A stretch of DNA of 64,000 nt from NCBI GenBank assembly GCA_977006965.1, contig OZ345361.1, positions 2,108,001-2,172,000 of the forward strand, read 5' to 3'. Under the pieces are notes generated by a model, which did no database searches, was not told the DNA's origin, and worked only from the letters and a program-made list of their open reading frames with translations. Position 1 is the stretch's first letter. Every line of letters begins with the position of its first letter. Of this stretch, positions 1 through 10,302 are shown piece by piece. This stretch comes from Phymatolithon calcareum. Lineage: Eukaryota > Rhodophyta > Florideophyceae > Hapalidiales. The translations under genes were made by a program, and so were the position numbers.

Positions 1-172
1 CACTTGGAACGAGATGGTCCAACAAATGTCGAGAACATCGACATATTTGTTGCAAGTTGCAACGTGCTGTTTTCAAGGAGTCGGGAGCCTGTCGAAGGGC
101 CGAAAACACGCACAAAAATTCATGCACTATCTCTAGACGAGCTCTTCGAGTTACCGCTCATTTGTACTCCAG

Positions 173-271
173 ATGGAAGTTCCATGGCAGCGTCAAGGCA
201 GTAGTGTAGCTCAGGAAGAAGAGGACGAGTATAGCCACGATGACGAGGAAGATGACAATAGCGGTTCCTAA
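173..271 (+). other. Possible acidic C-terminal coding tail, unassigned
   Basis: One frame reads a short strongly acidic, serine-containing tail (EEEDEYSHDDEEDDNSGS) ending in TAA at 269-271, just before homology to the Fanzor element begins. Acidic tails of this kind close many nuclear proteins, so this may be the last codons of a gene that starts left of the window. No domain is visible and the frame is closed by a stop at 134. It could equally be chance. Confidence 0.2.
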
Positions 272-591
272 GTCCTGCACGATGGAGCGGCTTTGCAATC
301 TAGAACTACATCTACGCAAAAGACAGCGATGCAGCCATAGACACACTAGAGACACGTGCCCGTATGGCCCTTCAGATCACCTACTATGAGCAGTATGACT
401 ATCGCGATCCAAGTTGTGCGACGTACAGTCGCGAGAGGAAAAGCGACCGCCTTGGGACAGCGACATCATGTATGATAACAGCGGGCGTGACGTCGGGATA
501 GGTCGCAAGTTGTAGAGCGTTGAGGGCCCCTGCTACGGCTCCCTCTTGCAGCCAGGCAAAGAAGACACTTAGTCACCAATGATAAAGAGCT

Positions 592-945
592 TCAGGGCTC
601 CTTTGATTCGCGCTCAGTAATCTACACCGGAATTTAGTATCTCACCTTCGCTATTGCGAGGGAAAATCAGAGCTTTTTGGCGTGACAAAGAGGGATATTT
701 GGTTCAATAAAAAAGGGACACGGCATTTAACACCTTAAGACCCCTCGGTGCTTCGTCACGCTTGTTAGATGGGTTTAGAAGCCCCCATGATGATGATGAT
801 CATCATCATCATGGGGGCTTCTAAACCCATCTAGATCGTCGTCAAAACAGCAAGCCTCTCGACCGTACCGCGAACTCTTCCGAAGCAGTGAATAGCAGCG
901 CTGCATCTGTGCAACAAGTCTCGCGCTCACCGGATTGGTGCTTCC
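592..945. mobile_element. ~350-bp insertion in the Fanzor relic
   Basis: The intact element reads straight through this point (junction at about 38985-38990). Here about 354 bp are inserted between the shared AAAGAGCT and CCTCCTAACTGC words. The insert carries a 68-bp perfect palindrome at 766-833. I see no clean terminal inverted repeat or target duplication, so its class is unknown. Confidence 0.6.
766..833. repeat. 68-bp perfect palindrome
   Basis: The two 33-bp arms are exact reverse complements around a central AT. The centre is made of GAT triplets meeting ATC triplets, flanked by the word GGGTTTAGAAGCCCCC and its complement. It would extrude as a spacerless cruciform. It lies inside the insertion that is missing from the intact element. 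Confidence 0.95.
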
Positions 946-1373
946 TCCTAACTGCACCTACTCGTCATTCCAAGCGCGTGGCGTCCCGTAGATTAAGCAG
1001 ATCCAATCTCATAGATTTATCCCATTTTCATCCATCCTTGTCGCGCGTGATCACTGTACCCCGCAACACAAGACAATCTAGAATCCCCAGGAATAGTAGG
1101 ATTCGTTTAGATAGATACGCCCGGACCCCCGAAACTCAAGCTTAGCTAAGGTCAAGGTAAAAAGTAACAAAAACACGAACGAATAAACACCAATACTTCA
1201 TCTAGACCAACCTTTCAACATAGATGATAAGCGTACGGCCACTCAGAGCGTCCTGGTTTCGAAACTCTTGATGGAACGTGTCCACAACAGTGTTCTCGCC
1301 CTGTACAGTCTCGAGCGGCAAACGCCTCACTTTCTGTTTCCAAGATACGCAGAGAAACAGGATGCAGTATAAT

Positions 1374-1621
1374 TTTTTTTTAGTAGTATTTATTAAACGC
1401 TCTCAGTAACACTCTTTAGACTGTAAGGGAGATGCGTTTCAGTTGCTACAGCCTTTTAGCATAGTATAACATTCATATATGCTTCTTCCGCAATCTTGTA
1501 TATCGTGGCCCTAGCTGCAAAAACCCACATCGGACGGATGTGGGAAAAGCTTAGAGTCCTCTATGCGCTCAGCGGCGATTCGAGCTCGCAATTCTTATCC
1601 TTTGTTTGGATGCAGTATAAT
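1374..1621 (-). mobile_element. SINE-like retroposon with 14-bp target duplication
   Basis: The 14-bp word GGATGCAGTATAAT occurs at 1360-1373 and again at 1608-1621. The intact Fanzor element has a single matching word (one base different) at the same place, so this is a filled site against a natural empty site. The insert begins with a T-run on the + strand, meaning an A-tail on the - strand, with AATAAA at complement(1389..1394). It contains an exact hairpin (CCCACATC...GATGTGGG) at 1523-1545. The A-tail plus direct repeats are the marks of LINE-mediated retroposition. Its source RNA is not recognised: SINE or short processed pseudogene. Confidence 0.8.
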
Positions 1622-1784
1622 GCTTCAACCACGAGAGTCCTTACCATCCGTGATGGATGACTCGTTGGCTGAGTTTTTAGTAACACCTACATTAAGTCCA
1701 CGTCAATACTTACCTACCAAAGCTACACTCGACCACTCCACATCCGAACCACCAGCCAAGAGACCACCGAACTCTGGGTGGGAC

Positions 1785-1979
1785 ATGGATGTCAACGAAG
1801 AGCCTCCCGACGATGGTGATCACGATGGCTCGAAGAAGAAGCGCCGAACTGCAAAATCTTGCAGTTCCTTGTTTGCCGCCATCGTTTGCTCCAAGTTATG
1901 GACCGGCACGCGAGGTCGCATGTCTCGGCGCTTTGGAAATCAAGAACGTCAAATGGGGTCAGCGCACTGCTGAGATTCG
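1785..1979 (+). pseudogene. Fanzor pseudogene, 5' remnant
   Basis: The start MDV, the acidic stretch and the nuclear localisation-like SKKKRRT match residues 1-24 of the intact Fanzor protein encoded at 35813-38395. Then a segment of about 40 bp (1846-1887) matches the intact gene only in reverse complement (the codons for MAANNELQQFA). After it the sequence rejoins the gene at GCTCCAAGTTATGGACC (codons near residue 72), having lost about 100-150 bp. Beyond about 1950 no match is seen. The RuvC-like domain is absent, so the product cannot be a nuclease. Confidence 0.85.
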
Positions 1980-2448
1980 CCTAGATCGGCAACATAATTG
2001 AGCAAGGGCGATCCGTGAATAAGGGTAGTGAGATTCGTGCGAATGGCATGAACACGGGCAGGTCGACGGAGCAGAAGCGAAGGACATTTCTAGCTCTGGA
2101 AATGCCGAAATACTAGGCAAAATCATTATGATAATGCCAGACAGGTGGTGAGTGTTACTTGATGCGCTTTGAAGAAATCTCGTACATAAGCATTGGCATC
2201 ACTCACGGGATAAAAGACTGGGGACTTGAGAGAATTTCTGTCTAGACGCAAGGAAAAACCACCGCGAAAAGCTTTCGCGGCTTTGGTGTTTGCTAGACTC
2301 TTGTGCTGAAAAGCGCTTGTTTAGTAAAAAAACAAAGCCGTGAAACCTTGCACTGTAAGTCGGACTCACAAAATAAGAGTTGCACAACTCTCCAATATGG
2401 CCTCACAGACGTATTCGTGCGTACCGGAAATGGTGTTGACGATTTCGA
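1980..2448. other. Spacer upstream of photolyase
   Basis: No coding region is supported here. A 19-bp palindrome (CCGCGAAAAGCTTTCGCGG) lies near 2262-2280. No clear TATA box was found for the photolyase gene. Confidence 0.5.
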
Positions 2449-4194
2449 ATGACCGCGATTGAGTGGATATGCTTTGCGCTTCGCATCGTCCCGTCGGTGA
2501 GGCAGCCTCGGAATTCTGTCCTCTTACGAAGTCAGTCTGCCTGTCCCAGGCTGATCCGCACGGCCAAGCGGCACTTGTCTTGGACGAGCACTCCATTCAC
2601 GATGAGTTCGATCCGGGGATGCGAGCCAGAGCGAATGCGCACGGTGAACAACAAAGCCCGGAAAGGTAATTCTGGCGATTATGTCCTGTACTGGGTCCGT
2701 ACATCGCTGCGTGTTTCGCATAACCCCACGCTCCAGGCAGCAGTACAAAAGGCGAACAATCTTTCCCTCCCGCTTCGTGCTTTGTACACGCTTTCTTCCA
2801 CCGCTGCGGATCACACACGGCAGACACAACGTCATGCCCGATTCCTTCTCGAGGCTCTGAGTGATCTCGCTAAGCAGTTCAAGAAACGCAAAGTCCCTTT
2901 TGCTGTTATCGCAGAAGGCCAACCCGAACGTGCGCTCAAACATTTTGCGTCTGGGGCGGCGCACGTGTTCACAGATGCAGATTACTTGCACCTCGGAAGA
3001 GTACAAGAGCGAGAAGTGGAAAAGGTTTTGTCTGTACCTTTGACAATTGTCGAATCGAACATTGTTGTACCTGTCGAGGTTTCGTCGAACAAGGTGGAGC
3101 ACGCTGCACGAACCATTCGTTCGAAGATTACTTCGCAACTCGGCAGATTCCTGACGGAGCTTGAAGACACTCCGCTCGAGTTTCAGGATGCAGACAAAAA
3201 CTGTGACATTCGACAATGGATATCCGACTCTGGATGTATACCACTGGATATGAGTAACATTGATGGCGCCATTGCTAACATTCCGGACCTGGATGATGAC
3301 GTGAAGCCTGTCACACTGTACATCGGGGGAGAGAAGCACGCGCAAGACACATTGACTCGGTTTCTAAAAACCAGACTGCGGGAGTACGGAAAGGGCAGAA
3401 ATGAGCCAGCAATGGACCTGCAGTCTGATCTCAGCCCTTATCTTCGCATCGGATGCATTTCACCTGTGGAAATTGCACTACGAACCAAGCGTATAGAGCG
3501 AACATCAAGCGGCAGCGGAACGTTACGCGAGAGCGTTGCATCGTTCCTGGAGGAACTGATTGTGAGAAGGGAACTTTCAATTAATATGTGTTGGTTCGAC
3601 GAGGAGGGGTATGCAGTGTACGAGAAAACCGTGCCCAAGTTCGCGCAAATATCCCTTGAAATCCACAAAGCTGACAAGCGACCATACATCTATACATACG
3701 AACAGCTTGAGGCGGGCGCGACGCACGACCCGTTCTGGAACGCGGCACAGCGAGAACTGGTGGTGACTGGGAAGATGCACGGGTATATGCGCATGTATTG
3801 GGCAAAGCAGGTAATTGGATGGGTGGAGGACCCGAAGGTAGCGTTGGCACATACGCTTCGTCTGAATAATCGATGGGGACTGGATGCCGTGGATGCAAAT
3901 TCATATGCAGGCGTCATATGGTGCTACGGGAAACATGACCAGGGATGGAAAGAGCGAGGCATATGGGGCAAAGTGCGGTACATGAACGAGGCAGGATTAA
4001 AGCGGAAGTTTGATATGGGCGCATATCTTGCAAAGATTGAGTCGCTCGTGACGAAACATGGTATGCCAAAACACCTCAGACATGTGAAGGTGCTGGCAAC
4101 GTCGCAAAAGCCGTTACAGAGGACAATAATAGCTGCATTGAAGCGCAAGACGAAGGCCGCGGATCCAAAACCTCACAAGCAAACAAAGCGCTGA
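2449..4194 (+). CDS. Class II CPD DNA photolyase
   Basis: The product would split cyclobutane pyrimidine dimers in DNA using blue light, FAD and an antenna chromophore. The N-terminal photolyase domain opens with YWVRTSLRVSHNPTL (about residues 81-95). The FAD-binding domain shows the class II pattern: FLEELIVRRELSINMC, THDPFWNAAQ (425-434), GKMHGYMRMYWAKQ (441-454) and LDAVDANSYAGVIWCYGKHD (from 478), then GIWGKVRYM and GLKRKFD. The basic C-terminal tail looks nuclear. The reading frame is one uninterrupted exon of 581 codons. The first about 50 residues do not look like photolyase; the Met at 2602 (MSSIRG) is a plausible alternative start, or the leader may target an organelle. Class II enzymes occur in plants, algae and animals. 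Stop at 4192-4194. Confidence 0.93.
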   Translation: MTAIEWICFALRIVPSVRQPRNSVLLRSQSACPRLIRTAKRHLSWTSTPFTMSSIRGCEPERMRTVNNKARKGNSGDYVLYWVRTSLRVSHNPTLQAAVQKANNLSLPLRALYTLSSTAADHTRQTQRHARFLLEALSDLAKQFKKRKVPFAVIAEGQPERALKHFASGAAHVFTDADYLHLGRVQEREVEKVLSVPLTIVESNIVVPVEVSSNKVEHAARTIRSKITSQLGRFLTELEDTPLEFQDADKNCDIRQWISDSGCIPLDMSNIDGAIANIPDLDDDVKPVTLYIGGEKHAQDTLTRFLKTRLREYGKGRNEPAMDLQSDLSPYLRIGCISPVEIALRTKRIERTSSGSGTLRESVASFLEELIVRRELSINMCWFDEEGYAVYEKTVPKFAQISLEIHKADKRPYIYTYEQLEAGATHDPFWNAAQRELVVTGKMHGYMRMYWAKQVIGWVEDPKVALAHTLRLNNRWGLDAVDANSYAGVIWCYGKHDQGWKERGIWGKVRYMNEAGLKRKFDMGAYLAKIESLVTKHGMPKHLRHVKVLATSQKPLQRTIIAALKRKTKAADPKPHKQTKR

Positions 4195-5411
4195 TAGCAA
4201 AGTGCATCGTGGGCACGCCACATGCAGCTCTACATAACGCATTCTGTTGTCCTCTCTTGGTCTCTGTGTGCGTCGTTAACTTCTGCATGGATCACACTGA
4301 TCCTTCATGACTGTGCGAACCATGGATCTTGGGTCAGCATGCGAGAGTCTAATTTTTGATTCCTGTCCCTGATTGCGTTCACCGTCGTTACTTGTGACGG
4401 ATGTCGTTTTTCTGCGTCTTCCGTATAGACAGATGTAGGGTGTGTTGTTCTAGTGGACATCAACAGCCGATACGCCTGGCATTCAGGGCAATTGTTTTTT
4501 TCGAGCAGGTAAGAGGTTGATTCAACATGATGCACTTGGCACGGCCTCATTGACTATCTCTCCAGGCGGACACGAACTATCGACGGCGCGAAACCAAACA
4601 GATATCCGTCATAGATGGACTCGGTTCATGGACCACGTGAAGCACATCATGTGTAACCACGTTGTCATTTCAATTATGTGGAACAATCCTAGTAACTTCC
4701 ACCGTTCTTCTAAAAAATTTCGGTCAGTCAGCTCTCCTCTTCAAGCTTCCATGTTTCATATAGTTCTCTGTCCTAAATCTTCTCATCGTTGTCGAGCCTC
4801 CTGACGGTGTCGTTACATGAGAATGATTGTACCGTAACATGGGTCTCTTTGACTTAGCGAAGCTCAGTCGACTTTTTTCTGACGTGTAAACAAGTCCGTA
4901 AAAGCTACACCCATCCCACCTCTGCGAAGAACAGCAGCAGATGAGGGTGAAGCATTTACAGTAGCTTGCTGATACAACCGCCCGAAGGGCTAAGTACATG
5001 AGGTTCAGGCTTTCCATGCGTGACCACAATATTTGCTGGTAGCTGCAGTGCGTCAGAGCTGTCGGCTTTTGAGAGCATAATGCACCTCAAATTGTGTCGT
5101 GTGAAGAGCAGAAGGCACTCAAAATTGAGCGCCGCTGTTTCCGTAAACATTTAATGCTTACGGAAACACAGAGAGTATCCTGGCTGGCGGTAAACATGTA
5201 CAGCCATGCGTCCAGTCGAGAGCAACAATTATCACGATATATCGATACTGCATAGTAGGCACCAACCATACAAAACAAAAATTGCAGAAGAATTGTGCAT
5301 CCATGGTTTGACATCATCATTTTTTAGGTTGAAAGTTCCCGCATGATCCTCTTGGACCACGTCTCTTACCAGTGAGGGTCATAAAATGTCGCCAAATGAG
5401 TAATACCCGTA
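4195..5411. other. Gene-less spacer
   Basis: Only short open frames without recognisable domains are present on either strand. An imperfect hairpin with exact 11-bp arms (TGTTTCCGTAA) lies at 5137-5168. Nothing else is supported. Confidence 0.5.
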
Positions 5412-6041
5412 ACGAATTGCTTAATCTATTTTCTAGTACGCAGCAATTTTCACCAGTGACTCACAGTCAAAATAAGGGACGAATGCCGCTTCCCTTCTCC
5501 AATTCATACTATTCCCTGGTCTTTGCCTGCAACGCCCCATTGTAATTTACAACAGTTCCGCTTCGATACGATCTACAATAGATATATATGGTCCTTCCCA
5601 TGTTTCGTACGTTATGTGCCGCTTATTGATACTTGCCCGTATCCAACACTCAGGTCTATAGCCAGGGGTCCTATCCAGTATACTGGACTTGCAGTATACT
5701 GCAATCTACTTGTACTGGAGTGGGACTGCAAAAAACCCGCCTACTTGCAATACGAATTGCAAAATGTTTGACTGTGTTGAGCGGACACAATGTAGTGCAT
5801 GTCATGCACTCTCTAATTTATACTGTACCATCTCGGTACGTATTATGCCGAATCCATCATAGTCACAAACGTAGAGCACCAATTCAAGTGTTTACAGTAC
5901 TGACGTGGCGTTCAGTCCACGTGTGGATACAGCGCTGCGTGACGTCCTCTACTTGCAATACAACTTGCAGACAATCGCCGGGACTGCTACTTGCAAATCG
6001 AATTGCACTGTATCTAGCAATCAATAAAAATCTACTTGCTA

Positions 6042-6080
6042 GTAGAAGCATTGGCTATAGACTATAACCAATGCTTCTAC
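6042..6080. repeat. 39-bp near-perfect palindrome
   Basis: Two 19-bp arms (GTAGAAGCATTGGCTATAG and its complement with one mismatch) meet around a single A at 6061. It sits at the end of a ~400-bp segment of unit A (about 5660-6080) that unit B lacks. Confidence 0.9.
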
Positions 6081-6464
6081 AATTATTTTCCTATGGCATT
6101 CATGGGGACGTGACTAAAAGTATATTGACTATGAGACGAGAATGCGGTGCATATTTGCAATGGGCACCGCTCTGCATTGCTCTCACCTTCTCTAAGAACC
6201 ACGTCTTGTTGCTTGATTGTTAACAAGGAGAGCAACTACGTCTTTTCTCCGTCTCTTTCTAAAATATACATAATGCATGACGAAAATTACAGATCTTCTC
6301 AGTCCTTTGCAAACATTCTTATAGACGATTTCTTCACCTCCAACTCGTACTCCGCTTCTCATTCAACAACTCAAGCCTACTCTTCTCGCAATCACAACAT
6401 CTCTTCCCGATCCGTCGTGGACTGCTCACAAACCGTTTCGCGTCAATACCAACTGCCCTCATTG

Positions 6465-6472
6465 TATATAAA
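6465..6472 (+). promoter_or_regulatory. TATA box of VOC gene copy A
   Basis: TATATAAA is followed by a pyrimidine-rich leader and is conserved exactly in copy B (13915-13922). It lies only 12 bp before the first ATG (6484). A TATA box normally sets transcription start about 25-30 bp downstream, which would place the start after that ATG and favour the next in-frame ATG at 6508. Confidence 0.6.
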
Positions 6473-6483
6473 CCTCCGCCACA

Positions 6484-6837
6484 ATGTTCAACGTCGATAT
6501 TACGGGCATGTTTTCTGGTGCATATCCAGACACTATTCTTGTTCCAGTCCATCTATACACCTCCGCGGTAACATTTTACAAGGCAAAACTACATGCCCGA
6601 GACACCTCTAAAGGAAAACTTCCAATCACGCTACATTCATCCTACGGGTTTCATATCAAGGTCGACCGAATCTCTGCCGTCTACTCAACTGGCGGTTCAA
6701 TCCGCCTTTCTCTTTCCTCATCTTCTGACCGCTCTAGACTGGCAAAAGCACTTAGTGCTGGTGCAAAGGTGAAGAAAACGCGTGGAGGGCTAGTCACTAC
6801 TGATCCATTCGGAGTAACTTGGACACTGGCTTGATCG
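6484..6837 (+). CDS. Small VOC/glyoxalase-like (PhnB-type) protein, copy A
   Basis: This 116-residue protein looks like one vicinal-oxygen-chelate module. It has an opening strand (ILVPVHLY), the typical helix SAVTFYKAKLHA, a strand GGSIRLSLSSSSD, a helix LAKALSAGAKV and the family's closing motif DPFGVTWTLA (compare DPFG..W in PhnB/glyoxalase relatives). Usual metal ligands are not obvious, so catalysis cannot be claimed. Copy B at 13934 differs at six residues. By hand count there are about 12 synonymous against about 9 nonsynonymous base changes, which suggests purifying selection. The start may be 6508 rather than 6484 because of the TATA position. The gene lies within a repeat unit, so it may be element cargo. 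Confidence 0.6.
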
Positions 6838-7405
6838 AAGCTCATAACACATCCATCGCTAACACTCTGTCGGAGATCCTCTTTTTTAACTGAGAAACTA
6901 TTTGACTCCTAACTCAAACTAAATTAATATCTTGCGGTAGCTCTATTAAATATTTGTTTTAGAACACATTCTTGAACAATTTACATTTGGTTGCGTCAAC
7001 TTCAGACCAACTAGGGTCGCATATGAAGCAAATTCCTTAATGAGTTTGACTAAACCAAAGGCAAACTATACAGGGAGAGACCCGTAGGGATACTCCAATA
7101 TTTGAACAATGAGAACTTGCTTTAGAGTAAGTTCTGGAGTTAAATTAACGCCTTCTGCATTAAAGAAAGAAAGGCAAACTATAGAATTGAAAAAGGTTTC
7201 TAGAATAAAGCACTATAGAATAACAAAGCCAAGACAATGGGGACGTTGTGGCGGCCCTATCAAGACGAACTTTAGGGATTCTTCAACACTTACGATCGTT
7301 CGTTGCGTGTATTGTATGATACATGTACTACATTACTAACACACTCTTCATGGAACAACAGCGAACGAGAAAACGCGTTTCAAATTGGTGCCAATAATAA
7401 TAATA

Positions 7406-7601
7406 ACGAATAGTTTCAACCGAGAAAATGGGAAATTGAGAAAAATGGGAACGCCAACATGTCCAATAGAATACGTGCACTTGTGGAATTTGAACCTGAG
7501 GGAAGCAAAAGAAGTAAAATTTCACAAATTCAGGTATTCTATTGGACGTACTCGCGTTCCAATTTCTCATTTTCCCATTTTCCCGGTTGGGAACTATTCG
7601 T
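7406..7601. mobile_element. 196-bp fold-back element
   Basis: Imperfect inverted arms of about 85-90 bp start with ACGAATAGTT and share the words GAGAAAATGGGAAA and GTCCAATAGAATAC in reverse orientation. Overlapping open frames on both strands therefore give similar peptides and should not be called genes. Unit B lacks it. It is most likely a hairpin MITE or fold-back insertion. Confidence 0.75.
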
Positions 7602-7638
7602 TCATCGGCCCTCACCAAGTTTGCCGTATTTACTAATA

Positions 7639-8658
7639 TACTCACTTTGCACAGGTGCATTTATGATCAACAAATTTGCTGACAGTCGTCTAGCTCTGGT
7701 CCATCGTTCTGGTCCGGTGGTAACAGTCTGCTCACACGTGTAGCACCGTTGTACAGTAACTGTAATTTTTGCTCAACTATCGCAGTGAAAACCTCAACGA
7801 GCGACCATTTAAGTGATCGTTTGCAGTGTCAAACAACTTTTTCGAAGTTTAGCTTGACGCCGCGCGGCAGATTCACCTTCATCACCATACTCACCCTCAC
7901 CCTCGTCAACCACTTCGAATGCAAGCTTTACCGCACGAAATGAATGGACAGTATGCCAGCCACACTAAAGATATGTCCCTTGTTGAGAGGAAAGCAGCTC
8001 TAATATCCGCTCTTGCGTTGCGCACACCATTGAAAGGCTACTCATTTGCTGTTGTGCAGAGCAGAAAAATGCGCTTTACTGCTATCTGCTACTCAAAACG
8101 GAGCTCGTCCGACCATCACTCCACCTGTAGCTTCCGTCACAGTAATTTTTTAAAAGACAATAATTATTATAAGTACGAGAGTCAGAGCCTACAACCAGGG
8201 GAATGTTATGGGGGGGAGTAACACGGTTTTTTTTTGTTTCAAAACTTGTCTGCAAAAGCATGACATTGATGTGCCGGCAAAAATTATGAGTTCAGGCTGT
8301 ATCAATAATAACTCTTGTTTACAGAATATTTCTATTGTTTTTCACCACAAAATCGAATACTGCAACGAGAGCGACCGCTACATTGGCAACTCCCAATGTT
8401 CCGGGAACGAGGGCCATATTTTCAGCTTTCATTCTACTTTTTATGAAGCAATTAATCTCTGCAAAATTATATCAAACACACACTATAGACGCAAATCCAA
8501 AAACTCGGTATGATAAGGGGTTCGTGTTACTCCCCCCCATAACACTCCCCTGCTACAACTGATCAATAAATTTCTAGATTTTTAGGCCCACGTAGAAAAA
8601 GCTGCCCCTCGCCGCTGAAATAGACATATCATAAGTGCACCTGTGCAAAGGGAGTGTA
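7639..8658. mobile_element. ~1.0-kb TIR insertion with 24-bp flanking repeats
   Basis: About 30 bp at 7639-7667 (core CTTTGCACAGGTGCA) recur inverted at 8628-8658. A perfect 24-bp direct repeat lies just outside (7611-7634 and 8689-8712, core CACCAAGTTTGCCG). Unit B has none of this region. No transposase is encoded, so it is nonautonomous. A second MITE (8196-8552) is nested within it. Confidence 0.6.
8196..8552. mobile_element. hAT-like MITE, 357 bp
   Basis: Terminal inverted repeats of 30 bp with one mismatch begin CAGGGGAATGTTATGG at 8196 and end with the complement at 8552. The element is flanked by the 7-bp direct repeat CTACAAC (8189-8195 and 8553-8559). The CAGGG-type ends and a 7-8 bp target duplication fit the hAT superfamily. 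No protein is encoded. Open frames spanning it are fortuitous. Confidence 0.85.
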
Positions 8659-10302
8659 TTACTAATATTAGAGGAAATTACTTATATACTCACCAAGTTT
8701 GCCGTATTTACTACTATTACTAATATTATTATTTCCCCACGTCCGACTATACGTTTCGTACAGAGAGCAGAATATGCGCCAGAAGATGTTCATTGTCCTC
8801 ACTTTGCAGCCCTGCATGAAAGGAGTTTGGAATAACGCAAAGTATGCATGTAACGAGTGGATGGTGTTTTCTTCGAAAGGGTTATGGTCTTTAGTTGATG
8901 ATCTTCGTGCTGAAGTTGATTCTTAGTACATGATTGGTTCCCTCTGCTGGAGAAAGCTATCTTGCTTAAGTAGTTAAACTACAGAGAATGTGCCCGTAGT
9001 GGTGCACTGTCGATGAAATAATTAGACTACTGTCGGTCCACGCCAGTATCGGATAACTTGATTAACAGAAAGTGAACATAGAGCGAACGGTTAGTTATCG
9101 GATTAACACAAATTGAACGGCATGTGAACGTTACTTTGTTGCAGTACACTTAGTCTTCTGTTCCCGCACATGATGGGATCCACTCTGCCGCCATGGTCAT
9201 TTTTCCGTTCTGGATGCCGCAAAAAGCTGCATCAGATCAATGCTGAGATTGAAATTGAAGCCGAATGTCTGTCCATAGTTAGTCGAGATTGGAAGACAAA
9301 AGCCATTGCACAATCTTGCTCCAGGGTCTTCGCAGAGATTGCGGCAACAAGTCTGGCGCATGATGTACACCTGTTTTGTACGATTCCGATTATGTACAAT
9401 CACGAGAGCTCCCCTTTTTGCAAAGGTCGGTGGGAAATGGAAGAAACAGATTTATTTCCTGTGGTGCATCATGCAACAACCTGACAATAAGTGTCTCCAG
9501 TTCGACACTTTTGTAAGTGAGAATGAGGCTGGAACGGCTTTGGGTTTTTACCATAGCTTGCACCAAACCACGTGATATGGTCTGTGCCAATCCGCTTCGG
9601 ATATCTGCCCTGGAAGAAGTGAAACATTGTGAATGGGATGTAAACATAGGAGTCAGCGAAGCCCTGTGATGGTTTTGTTCTATAAGGTGGGTCCTCAATA
9701 CCTCGAAAATTATTTCCAGCGCAAAGTGCAGGACGCCTCGTTGGAGGCAATCTTCGGGAATAGACCGCATACCGAAACTTCTCTCCAAATCCTGAAGTAT
9801 TTAAATGCATAATTCAAGATTTGGAATTCTATTTCGGCATTCGGTCTATTCCAGAGGGTTGTCATCGACTAGGCGGAATTGCACTTGATGGATTGGAGAT
9901 TGTGGACCACCTGGAATTGGCGAATCAACTGCGCGATGGCTTTTCTTATCGCCGGTGCCTCGTTGTCCAGAGAATATGTTGCCGACATCGTGAACGAGTT
10001 CTCGCATGATTTGGAAAGGTTGTGGAGCAAGGTCAATTAGGCCGTGGCGTCTTTCACTCCACTGTGAACGTGACACACCGTGTTAATCAAAGTGGTGCGA
10101 AAGATAAACAAGATGAATTCTAGCACCAAGGCGGAACTGGTATCCATGACTGGTGAAATAGCAAAGGCAACCTGTAGAAGTTTTTGAAGTTTATGGCTTC
10201 CGATTATGGGCACAACATTGTGCCAGTTGGCACTCGGACAAGCTTTTCGTCCACGCATTTAATTTCGAGAGCTGAGAGATTGATCACATGCCAGAAGCTG
10301 GG

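Larger units (their letters stand above)
278..1955 (+). mobile_element. Decayed copy of Fanzor-carrying element
   Basis: This stretch aligns, with point changes and small indels, to the reverse complement of about 38300-39300, the 5' part of the intact Fanzor element. Shared landmarks are the block starting ATGGAGCG at 282, the block around 1113-1310, and the promoter/leader block at 1620-1790. Two insertions are absent from the intact copy: about 592-945 and 1374-1621. A 4-bp deletion near 302 shifts the frame of the upstream reading frame conserved in the intact element. Homology fades after about 1950, so most of the nuclease gene is gone. The two copies lie in opposite orientation 36 kb apart. 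Confidence 0.85.

Noticed and set aside
1563-1973. 136-codon + strand frame
   Set aside because: It joins the end of the SINE-like insert, the Fanzor leader and the Fanzor remnant; it is a pseudogene composite.
2524-3345. 273-codon - strand frame
   Set aside because: It lies wholly opposite the photolyase gene, has no domain and is a shadow.
7328-7743. Opposing frames with similar peptides
   Set aside because: Both arise from the fold-back arms at 7406-7601.
8208-8562. Two overlapping + strand frames of 101 and 75 codons
   Set aside because: They lie within the hAT-like MITE and include its terminal repeats.
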